From assembly GCA_002431975.1 (NCBI GenBank), contig DJFA01000095.1, forward strand, positions 4,045 through 31,486: a stretch of DNA of 27,442 bases. The letters are read 5' to 3'. How positions within the stretch are numbered: position 1 is the first letter of the stretch; the number at the start of each line of letters is the position of its first letter. The position numbers and the translations under genes were made by a program. Below the pieces are notes generated by a model. The model saw only the letters and a program-made list of their open reading frames with translations, did no database searches and was not told where the DNA came from. Positions 1 to 6,686 of this stretch are shown in pieces. The DNA comes from Ruminococcus sp. UBA5884. GTDB lineage: Bacteria > Bacillota > Clostridia > Oscillospirales > Ruminococcaceae.

Positions 1-7
1 TCAAATT

Positions 8-55
8 TATGGTTTAACCATAATCCGACGGGCGACCAATGGTCGCCCCTACAAA
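8..55. repeat. Intergenic palindromic repeat, locus A (right half)
   Basis: Contains the 19-nt palindrome GGGCGACCAATGGTCGCCC followed by CTACA, and just before it the palindrome ATGGTTTAACCAT. Both are found in the same order in the right half of the 3701-3836 element, so this is probably the right end of a similar element whose left arm lies outside the window. It sits immediately 3' of the alanine racemase gene. Confidence 0.75.
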
Positions 56-88
56 AAATTCCTTTGTTTTCAATTATAAAATTTGTGT

Positions 89-1234
89 TTAATAATAATA
101 AATTCTCGGAACTCTTTTAGAAATTCCGCATACAACTTCATATCCGATAGTTCCGTAAAGACCAGCCAAATCGTCAGCAGTTATTGATTCTGTTCCGTCA
201 GAGCCTATAAGAGTAACCGTTTCACCGGCATGGATATCATCATTTATACCGCTTATATCAATCATAAGCTGGTCCATGCAGATTCTGCCGATAACCGGAC
301 ATCTTTGTCCTCTTACAAGGATATCAGCCTTTGATGAAAGGAGTCTTGAATATCCGTCAGCATATCCGACTGTAACAGTAGCAATAACAGTATCCTTTTC
401 AGCACGGTATGTTCTTCCATAGCTTACACAGTCGCCCTTATGTATGGTTTTTATTTCTGAAATAACAGCCTTGAAATCCATAACCGGTTCAACACTGTAA
501 GGAAGTTCAAGAGCCGGATTAGGATAAAGACCATACATTGTTATACCTATTCTTGCAAGAGTACTTCTTTCATTTTTATAGTAACAAGCACCTGCACTGT
601 TGAGGAAATGAAGATGTTCAAGTTTTATGCCGAGTTTTACGAGTTCATCATAAGTATCAGTAACAAAGTCAGCCTGTTTTTTAGTATATTCAATATCATC
701 TGGGTCATCGCTGTCAGCGGCTGCGAAATGAGTATATATTCCCTCAACGCAAAGACCATTACAACTTCTGATTATCCGGGCTGCTTCATCAGCAGATTGT
801 TTCGGAGTATCATTTTTAATGCCTACTCTTCCCATGCCGGTATCAATTTTTATATGGCATCTGATTTTTCTGCCGTCTTTGGCATTTGCAGAGAGAACAG
901 CAGCATATTCAGATGAAACGATTCCCTGAATGATATTATAGCGGATAAGTTCGCCGGCACATTCCGGAGGAGTATATCCGAGTATAAGTATTTCACCGTC
1001 AGAGCAGTGTTTTCTTACAGATATAGCTTCATTGAGATTTGAAACAGCGAAATATTTTATGCCGCAGGAAGTAAGCTTGCTTAATATTTCAGTTTCGCCG
1101 TGACCATAGGCATCAGCCTTTACCACAGCCATTATCTGAGTATTTTGGGGCAGATTCTGTCTTATCGTCTGAATATTTCTTTTAAGTCTGTCAAGATGAA
1201 CTTCAGCCCATGCTCTTTTGCAGTAGGATTCCAA
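89..1234 (-). CDS. alr: Alanine racemase
   Basis: PLP-dependent enzyme that interconverts L- and D-alanine in the cytoplasm to supply D-Ala for peptidoglycan. The motif AVVKADAYGHG places the PLP-binding lysine at residue 39. A second catalytic residue is the tyrosine of VSYGRTYR at about 272. The length, 381 residues, is normal. The reading frame can be opened at a TTG at 1243, but that codon abuts the Shine-Dalgarno AAAGGAG (1244-1250). The TTG at 1234 lies 9 nt from it and is chosen, so the protein begins MESYCKRAWAEV. In Bacillus, alr is next to the MazF (ndoA) toxin gene; here a mazF-like gene is 23 kb away. The 5' leader contains a palindromic repeat (1255-1284). Confidence 0.95.
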   Translation of the reverse strand: MESYCKRAWAEVHLDRLKRNIQTIRQNLPQNTQIMAVVKADAYGHGETEILSKLTSCGIKYFAVSNLNEAISVRKHCSDGEILILGYTPPECAGELIRYNIIQGIVSSEYAAVLSANAKDGRKIRCHIKIDTGMGRVGIKNDTPKQSADEAARIIRSCNGLCVEGIYTHFAAADSDDPDDIEYTKKQADFVTDTYDELVKLGIKLEHLHFLNSAGACYYKNERSTLARIGITMYGLYPNPALELPYSVEPVMDFKAVISEIKTIHKGDCVSYGRTYRAEKDTVIATVTVGYADGYSRLLSSKADILVRGQRCPVIGRICMDQLMIDISGINDDIHAGETVTLIGSDGTESITADDLAGLYGTIGYEVVCGISKRVPRIYYY

Positions 1235-1254
1235 AAAAAACAACTCCTTTATTT

Positions 1255-1284
1255 TGTAGGGGCGAACTTAAGGAAGCCCCTACA
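1255..1284. repeat. Palindromic repeat, locus B (compact variant)
   Basis: TGTAGGGGC and GCCCCTACA face each other around a 12-nt centre that begins GAAC. The outer ends match the dispersed repeat family, but the centre lacks the usual palindromic core, so it looks like a collapsed copy. It lies about 20 nt upstream of the chosen alr start, next to its Shine-Dalgarno. Confidence 0.65.
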
Positions 1285-1291
1285 GAAAATA

Positions 1292-1320
1292 ACTATAAAA
1301 TTTGCATTTAAAAATGTCTT
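1292..1320 (-). promoter_or_regulatory. Possible sigma-A promoter of alr
   Basis: On the minus strand AAGACA (1320-1315) is followed after 17 nt by TATAGT (1297-1292). The -10 box is 5/6 and the -35 box 4/6. Transcription would start near 1285, so repeat locus B would be transcribed in the leader. Confidence 0.4.
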
Positions 1321-1327
1321 GAAAAAA

Positions 1328-1356
1328 TTATCATTATGTGTTATAGTTAATATAAT
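1328..1356 (+). promoter_or_regulatory. Possible promoter of the SLOG/LCP/tatD set
   Basis: A perfect TATAAT at 1351-1356 is preceded at 17 nt by TTATCA (4/6 to the -35 consensus). It lies 30 nt before the first start codon. The -10 is convincing and the -35 is weak. Confidence 0.4.
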
Positions 1357-1385
1357 ACAAAATACTATAACATGGAGATTTTAAT

Positions 1386-1943
1386 ATGAAAGAAAAAACA
1401 GTCTGTTTTTCAGGTCATCGTCCTGAAAAGCTGCCGGGGCGTGGAAAACATGACAATCAGCTTACAAAAGATATCAAAAGCCTGATATACTATCATATAT
1501 ATGAAAGTATAAATGAAGGCTATACTGATTTCATGTCAGGTCTTGCAAGAGGTATAGACCTCTGGGCAGCCATGTGCGTCATTGAATTTAAAAAGACTAA
1601 TCCTGATATCAGGCTTATAGCAGTAAAGCCTTTCCGCAGCCATACAGACAGTTTTAAAGGCATTGAGCTTGAACAGCTTGAAATGGTTCTTGAAAATGCT
1701 GACGAAACAGTCTGTACTTCCGAATGCTACAGCAAAGATGTATATTCAGTACGCAACAGATATATGGTAGAGCATTCTGACAAGCTTATCGCATTTGTAA
1801 GCAATTACAGAAGCGGAACAGGTCAGACAATACGCTTTGCAAGAAACCTCGGAATCAAAACAACTGTTGTTGATTTGAAGAAATTGCATGAAAAATATAA
1901 TGAAGCACTTGAAAAAGACATTGAATTCCGCTATAATATATAA
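1386..1943 (+). CDS. SLOG-domain protein, YpsA/DUF1273 family
   Basis: A 185-residue protein opening with TVCFSGHRPEKLPG and carrying FMSGLARGIDLWAA near residues 49-62. These are hallmarks of the YpsA (DUF1273) branch of SLOG Rossmann-like domains, thought to bind nucleotide-derived ligands. Its molecular role is not settled. In Bacillus subtilis YpsA has been linked to cell division. ATG is preceded by GGAG at 8 nt. It is the first gene of a three-gene plus-strand set; the next start is 57 nt after its stop. No membrane segment or signal peptide is visible. Confidence 0.8.
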   Translation: MKEKTVCFSGHRPEKLPGRGKHDNQLTKDIKSLIYYHIYESINEGYTDFMSGLARGIDLWAAMCVIEFKKTNPDIRLIAVKPFRSHTDSFKGIELEQLEMVLENADETVCTSECYSKDVYSVRNRYMVEHSDKLIAFVSNYRSGTGQTIRFARNLGIKTTVVDLKKLHEKYNEALEKDIEFRYNI

Positions 1944-2000
1944 TATAATTATTATACTACTTTATAATTATGATTTCAAGCATTTTCGGAGGATATATTT

Positions 2001-2894
2001 ATGTCAGGAAAAATAAAGAATAAAAAGTCAAGAGGCGGAAAAATCGCTATACCGTTTCTTGTGACAACACTTATCGCTCTGATAGCAATGGGCATACCTG
2101 CACTTTACTATTATGACAAGATAACGACAAGAAATGAGGAAATACAGGGAACAAACAATAACAGCGAATATGTCCCTTCATCAGCAGACAGCGGAAATAT
2201 ACTTTTTATCATAGATTTTGATGATGATTCACTTGTCAATACATATGTCATTTTAAGGACTGTTCCGCTTACACGCAAATTTATACTTGTGCCTCTTCTC
2301 AACAGTACAGTTGTAAGCTATAATGACAAATCATCAACAATTGACGAATTCTATAAAAGCGGAGGAGTTGAAACAGTTCAGTCCGCTATACAGAATACAT
2401 TTGATATTGATGTAAGCAAATATATCAAGCTTAATGACGCATCATTCCAGAAGCTCTGCGATATATTCGGCGGTGCATCATACAATGTTCCATCAGGACT
2501 CAAAGGCTTCAATGCCGGAGAACAGTACCTCAGCAGCGAACAGATAGAAAAGCTTATAACACACTATGCCTTTGCTGATGAGGAACAGCGTGTATACTAT
2601 GCAGGCGGCGTATTCACAGCTATGATAAACCAGACATTCGGCGAGAGAATTGCCGGAAACCTTGATACAAATTTCAATTCTGTAATGAATCTTGTCCCTG
2701 ATACAAATATAACCTCAATGGACTTTACAAATGCCCGCAAAACTATTATATATATGTTTGAAGAGGATAAATATTCCGCACAGTTCAAAAATCCGTCAGG
2801 CGTATGGGAGGACGGACTCTACCAGATGAGCGGTGACGATATCGCAGAAGTAAAACAGTGGCTTTCACAAAATTCTGACGATGAAGAGGAATAA
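2001..2894 (+). CDS. Membrane-anchored degenerate LytR-CpsA-Psr (LCP)-like protein
   Basis: 297 residues. There is a short basic N-terminus, one membrane segment at about 14-37, and an extracellular domain from about 65. Landmarks of the LCP fold are visible: GGVETVQSAIQNTFDIDVSKYI (121-142, shown in part here: GGVETVQSAI), the FQKLCDIFGG region near 149-158, and LSSEQIEKLI followed by a final helix near 178-210. LCP proteins transfer undecaprenyl-linked glycans to peptidoglycan. Residues usually charged are changed: the site normally reading IPRDT is VPLLNST, and the R-x-R after the LSSEQ-like helix is absent. It may therefore be a non-catalytic paralogue. Start has GGAGGATATATTT before ATG. 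It is followed by tatD after 3 nt. Family assignment is by pattern only. Confidence 0.6.
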   Translation: MSGKIKNKKSRGGKIAIPFLVTTLIALIAMGIPALYYYDKITTRNEEIQGTNNNSEYVPSSADSGNILFIIDFDDDSLVNTYVILRTVPLTRKFILVPLLNSTVVSYNDKSSTIDEFYKSGGVETVQSAIQNTFDIDVSKYIKLNDASFQKLCDIFGGASYNVPSGLKGFNAGEQYLSSEQIEKLITHYAFADEEQRVYYAGGVFTAMINQTFGERIAGNLDTNFNSVMNLVPDTNITSMDFTNARKTIIYMFEEDKYSAQFKNPSGVWEDGLYQMSGDDIAEVKQWLSQNSDDEEE

Positions 2895-2897
2895 AAA

Positions 2898-3662
2898 ATG
2901 AAACATATATTTGATTCACATTCACACTATACCGACAAAGCCTTTGATGATGACAGGGAACAGCTCCTTGAGTATATGCATGAAAACGGCGTTGAATTTA
3001 TAATGATGGCATCATCGGACTGTGAGGATTCAGCGTATGGACTAAAGATAAGCAGCAAATATGATTTTATGTATAATTCTGTCGGACTTCACCCTGAATG
3101 TGTGGATTCTGCACCTGAAAACTATCTTGAAATCATAGAAAAACTTGCTGAAAATCCGAAAGTAAAAGCTATAGGTGAAATTGGTCTTGATTATCACTAT
3201 GAAAATTATGACCGTGAAAAACAGATAAGAATTTTCTGTGAACAGCTTGAACTTGCAAAAAAACTTGAACTTCCGGTAATAATCCATTCAAGGAATGCCA
3301 ATGATGATACAATGGAAATTCTCCGCAGATACAAGCCTGACGGCGTACTTCACTGTTTCAGCGGTTCAGCGGAAACTGCCGCAGAAGTCATAAAACTTGG
3401 AATGCATATCAGTTTTACAGGAGTTCTTACATTTAAGAATGCAAAAAAAGCGTTGAAAGCTCTTGAAAGAGTTCCTGTTGAAAGGCTTATGCTTGAAACA
3501 GACTGTCCGTATATGGCACCTGAACCATGGAGAGGTCAACGCTGCAACAGCCTTATGATTTCATCAATAGCCCAGAAGGCTGCTGAAATAAAGGGTATGA
3601 CAGCACAGGAAATAATTGATATAACAAATGAAAATGCAAAGAGATTTTTTAAAATAAATTAA
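2898..3662 (+). CDS. tatD: TatD-family metal-dependent DNase
   Basis: A 254-residue amidohydrolase-fold enzyme expected to hydrolyse DNA ends in the cytoplasm using two metal ions. Visible metal ligands are H8 and H10 (FDSHSHY), E94 (AIGEIGLDYHY), H130 (IIHSRNA), H152 (LHCFSG) and D202 (ETDCPYMAPEP). The length and motif order are standard for the YcfH/TatD group. It starts 3 nt after the LCP-like gene, with GAGG inside the end of that gene as ribosome site, so it is translated from the same transcript. It converges on the cellobiose phosphorylase gene across a 250-bp gap that holds a repeat element. Confidence 0.92.
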   Translation: MKHIFDSHSHYTDKAFDDDREQLLEYMHENGVEFIMMASSDCEDSAYGLKISSKYDFMYNSVGLHPECVDSAPENYLEIIEKLAENPKVKAIGEIGLDYHYENYDREKQIRIFCEQLELAKKLELPVIIHSRNANDDTMEILRRYKPDGVLHCFSGSAETAAEVIKLGMHISFTGVLTFKNAKKALKALERVPVERLMLETDCPYMAPEPWRGQRCNSLMISSIAQKAAEIKGMTAQEIIDITNENAKRFFKIN

Positions 3663-3700
3663 CGCAATCTGATGGATTTTTCTGTAATTCGGATTCGTTT

Positions 3701-3836
3701 TGTAGGGGCGACCATTGGTCGCCCGTTATGGTTTATCAATGATTTTATCGTTTAACCAATGATTTTTCATCAAAAATAAATACTGAAATTATGGTTTAAC
3801 CATAATTCAGGCGGGCGACCAATGGTCGCCCCTACA
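3701..3836. repeat. Palindromic element, locus C (both arms)
   Basis: Left arm 3701-3725 is TGTAGGGGCG followed by a GACCATTGGTC core. Right arm 3811-3836 is its inverted copy ending CCCCTACA. Between the arms lie about 85 AT-rich bases, including the palindrome ATTATGGTTTAACCATAAT (3788-3806). Outside the arms, related words occur in opposite orientation: GATGGAT near 3671 and ATCCATCGAATT near 3845-3856. The end repeats may therefore be longer than the arms. There is no open reading frame inside. It fills the gap between convergent tatD and the phosphorylase gene. Confidence 0.8.
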
Positions 3837-3867
3837 AAAAACAATCCATCGAATTGGCATTCATTAA

Positions 3868-3901
3868 CAAAAAAAGAGCCGGATTTTTAAAAATCCGGCT
3901 C
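3868..3901 (-). terminator. Rho-independent terminator of the cellobiose phosphorylase gene
   Basis: A perfect 13-bp inverted repeat (3876-3888 with 3889-3901, GAGCCGGATTTTT and its complement) is followed on the minus strand by a run of seven or more T. It starts 13 bases beyond the stop codon. Confidence 0.9.
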
Positions 3902-3913
3902 AGATTTTATATT

Positions 3914-6373
3914 TTAGCCCATTACAACTTCAACATTATGAGTACCGTCTGCAAATACAGGGAGGATATTTCCTTCAACTGCATTTCCGTCAACAGTTAT
4001 TGACTTGATACCCTTGCAAACGTGGTCAGGGTTCTTTATTGTGATATCATAAACAGCACCTCTGTACTGTCTTACAGCCTTGAAGCCGTCCCATTCCTTC
4101 GGGATTGAAGGGTCAACTTTAAGACCGTCAAATTCAGGCTGTACGCCAAGGATATACTGTGAAACAGCAACCATATTCCATGCAGCTGTACCAGTAAGCC
4201 ATGAGTTTTTGCCTTCACCGAATCTGCTTGCATCTTTTCCGGCAATCATCTGACCATATACATATGGTTCAGTCTTATGGAGTTCAGAAATTTCCTCATT
4301 GAATGCAGGAGCAATCTTTGAATAGTATTCAAAAGCCTTGTCGCCTCTGCCGGCATAAGCTTCAGCACAGATTATCCATGCATTGTTGTGAGTGAATATA
4401 CCTGCATTTTCCTTATATCCGCCCGGATATGTTGAAATTTCGCCATATTCGATATAATATTTTGAATATGCAGGATTATTGAGAACAAGACCATATTTTG
4501 TATTGAGGTACTTGTCGATTGAGTTAAGAGTCTTGATGTCAGCACCCTGTTCCTTGCCGATTTCAGACATAACAGCAAAGCCCTGTGGTTCAATAAAGAT
4601 TTTACCTTCTTCGCATTCCTTTGAACCCATCTTGTTGCCGTTTGCATCATAAGCTCTGATAAACCAGTCGCCGTCAAAAGCTGAATCCATAACATTTTTC
4701 TTCATCTTATCGATTTCAGCCTGAGCTTTTTCAGCTTCATCATTCTTTCCGAGATGTTTAAGAATACCTACATATGAAGGGCCTGCATATGTAAAGAGAG
4801 CAGCAACCATAACTGATTCAGCAATCTTTGAATAGCCGCCTTCAGCAGCAAACTTCGGATTTGTATATGTCTGGAAGCTTTCGCCAGGAGTATCTGAATA
4901 GCATGAAAGGTTGATACAGTCATTCCAGTCAGCACGCATAGCGAGCGGAAGTCCATGAGGACCGAGGTTGTTTACGATATGATAGAATGAAACAGTAAGG
5001 TGGTCAAGCATAGGCTTTGCAAGTGATTCATCATTGTCATAAGGAACCATTTCATCGAGGATAGACCAGTCGCCTGTTTCCTTGATATAAGCACCAACTG
5101 AAAGAATCATCCACAGCGGGTCATCTGAGAAGTCGCCGCCAATATCGGAGTTACCCTTCTTTGTAAGAGGCTGATACTGATGATAGCAGCCGCCGTCAGG
5201 GAGCTGAGTTGAAGCAAGGTCGATAAGTCTTTCTCTTGCTCTGTCAGGAATCTGATGAACGAAACCGAGAATATCCTGGTTTGAATCTCTGAATCCCATA
5301 CCTCTGCCGATACCTGATTCAAAGTAAGAAGCAGAACGTGAGAGGTTGAAAGTAACCATACACTGATACTGATTCCAGATATTAACCATTCTGTCAACCT
5401 TTTCATCAGGAGTCTTTACATTGAATATTCCGAGAAGCTTGTCCCATGCAGCCTTGAGTTCAGCAAGACCGGCAGCAACCTTTTCAGGAGTATTATATTT
5501 TTCAATCATTGCTTTAGCTTTTACCTTGTTGATAGTAACGCCGTCAGCTTCAAATTTCTGGTCAGCAGGCATTTCAACATAGCCGAGAATGAAAACAAGA
5601 GTTTTGCTTTCGCCAGGAGCGAGAGTAATTTCCTTGTAATGAGAAGCAACAGGTGACCAGCCGTCAGCAAATGAATTTGTTGCCTTGCCGTCAGTTACAG
5701 CCTGAGGGTCGCCGAATCCGTTGTAAAGACCGATAAATGAATCACGGTCTGTATCATAGCCGTCAATTGAATCATTTACAGTATAGAAAGCGTAGTGATT
5801 ACGTCTGTCTCTGTATTCAGTCTTATGATAGATTGTAGAACCGTCAACTTCAACACGGCCTGTTGAGAAGTTTCTCTGGAAGTTTGTGCAGTCGTCCTGA
5901 GCGTCCCACAGACACCATTCAGCGAATGAGAAGAGCTTGAAAGTCTTTTCAGCTGAATCTTCATTAGTAAGAACAACCTGCTGAATTTCGCCGTCATAAT
6001 TCTGAGGAACAAAGAAAGTAACTTCAGCCTTGAGGTTATTTTTCTTACCTGTGATGATTGTATAGCCCATACCGTGACGGCATTCATAGCTGTCGAGTTC
6101 AGTTTTTACCGGTGACCAGCCTGGGTTCCATACAGTATCATTTTCCTTGATATAGAAATAGCGGCCGCCCATATCGATAGGAACATTGTTATAGCGGTAT
6201 CTTGTAATTCTTCTCAGACGAGCATCCTTATAGAAGCAGTATCCGCCTGCTGTATTGGATATAAGTGAGAAAAATCCCTGATTGCCGAGATAATTTATCC
6301 ACGGATAAGGGGTTTTAGGAGAAGTGATGACATACTCCTTATTTGCATCGTCAAAAAAACCGAATTTCTTCAT
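3914..6373 (-). CDS. cbp: Cellobiose phosphorylase, GH94
   Basis: Cleaves cellobiose with phosphate to glucose 1-phosphate and glucose in the cytoplasm. This saves ATP in organisms that take up cellulose breakdown products. The 819 residues run from MKKFGFFDDANKEYVIT to a C-terminal beta-sandwich, the usual length. Characteristic GH94 blocks are PYPWINYLG (23-31), DARLRRITRYRYNNVPIDMGG (50-70, in part), SGIGRGMGFRDSNQD (353-367) and RADWNDC (480-486). D485 is the expected acid catalyst. YIEYGEISTYPGGYKENAG is the conserved stretch of the phosphate/sugar site region. It is transcribed alone, with a promoter at 6434-6462 and a terminator at 3868-3901. GGAG precedes the ATG. No transporter gene is adjacent. 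Cellodextrin phosphorylase is the main alternative, but overall resemblance is to cellobiose phosphorylases. Confidence 0.95.
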   Translation of the reverse strand: MKKFGFFDDANKEYVITSPKTPYPWINYLGNQGFFSLISNTAGGYCFYKDARLRRITRYRYNNVPIDMGGRYFYIKENDTVWNPGWSPVKTELDSYECRHGMGYTIITGKKNNLKAEVTFFVPQNYDGEIQQVVLTNEDSAEKTFKLFSFAEWCLWDAQDDCTNFQRNFSTGRVEVDGSTIYHKTEYRDRRNHYAFYTVNDSIDGYDTDRDSFIGLYNGFGDPQAVTDGKATNSFADGWSPVASHYKEITLAPGESKTLVFILGYVEMPADQKFEADGVTINKVKAKAMIEKYNTPEKVAAGLAELKAAWDKLLGIFNVKTPDEKVDRMVNIWNQYQCMVTFNLSRSASYFESGIGRGMGFRDSNQDILGFVHQIPDRARERLIDLASTQLPDGGCYHQYQPLTKKGNSDIGGDFSDDPLWMILSVGAYIKETGDWSILDEMVPYDNDESLAKPMLDHLTVSFYHIVNNLGPHGLPLAMRADWNDCINLSCYSDTPGESFQTYTNPKFAAEGGYSKIAESVMVAALFTYAGPSYVGILKHLGKNDEAEKAQAEIDKMKKNVMDSAFDGDWFIRAYDANGNKMGSKECEEGKIFIEPQGFAVMSEIGKEQGADIKTLNSIDKYLNTKYGLVLNNPAYSKYYIEYGEISTYPGGYKENAGIFTHNNAWIICAEAYAGRGDKAFEYYSKIAPAFNEEISELHKTEPYVYGQMIAGKDASRFGEGKNSWLTGTAAWNMVAVSQYILGVQPEFDGLKVDPSIPKEWDGFKAVRQYRGAVYDITIKNPDHVCKGIKSITVDGNAVEGNILPVFADGTHNVEVVMG

Positions 6374-6404
6374 AGAAAATCTCCTTTTGATTAAATTTTT
6401 TAGA

Positions 6405-6423
6405 TGTCAGCATTAATCTGACA
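6405..6423. promoter_or_regulatory. Operator-like dyad in the cellobiose phosphorylase leader
   Basis: TGTCAG and CTGACA flank a 7-nt centre (CATTAAT), just downstream of the predicted transcription start (about 6427) and upstream of the Shine-Dalgarno. A repressor bound here would block elongation. The regulator is not identified, and a simple leader hairpin is possible. Confidence 0.35.
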
Positions 6424-6433
6424 GGTTTAAAAT

Positions 6434-6462
6434 ATTGTACCATATTTTTTGCATTTTTGCAA
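6434..6462 (-). promoter_or_regulatory. Promoter of the cellobiose phosphorylase gene
   Basis: Minus strand TTGCAA (6462-6457), 17-nt spacer, TACAAT (6439-6434). The -10 is 5/6 and the -35 is 4/6, with ideal spacing and an AT-rich surround. It lies about 60 nt before the start codon. Confidence 0.6.
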
Positions 6463-6568
6463 TACTAATATTACACTGAAACGACAAAAAAATTTTATTT
6501 CTGCCCTTGTTTATTTATAACAATTGGGTATTTTGAATTAATCTAACGCAAATTCGATGGATTATTTC

Positions 6569-6640
6569 TGTAGGGGCGAACTGTGTTCGCCCGCCTGAAA
6601 TTTCGTTGAATCCAACGGGCGAACACAGTTCGCCCCTACA
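6569..6640. repeat. Palindromic element, locus D (GAACTGTGTTC core)
   Basis: Two inverted arms, each TGTAGGGGCGAACTGTGTTC plus GCCC, face each other around about 22 bases. Each arm also folds on itself (GGGCGAAC/GTTCGCCC). The word AATTCGATGGAT precedes it at 6551-6562, as in other copies. It lies between the end of the polysaccharide operon and the phosphorylase promoter. No other terminator was found after the operon. Confidence 0.85.
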
Positions 6641-6686
6641 AAATATAAGAAAAATCCCTTATTTTGAATCATAAATTTGAGTTAAC

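Noticed and set aside
608..916. Plus-strand reading frame antisense to alr
   Set aside because: Fully inside a convincing alr gene with no ribosome site or family features; similar shadows inside cbp, the glycosyltransferases and dnaX were left out for the same reason.
3701..3836. Insertion sequence with transposase
   Set aside because: Only about 136 bp with no coding capacity; it fits a small non-autonomous repeat, not a complete IS.
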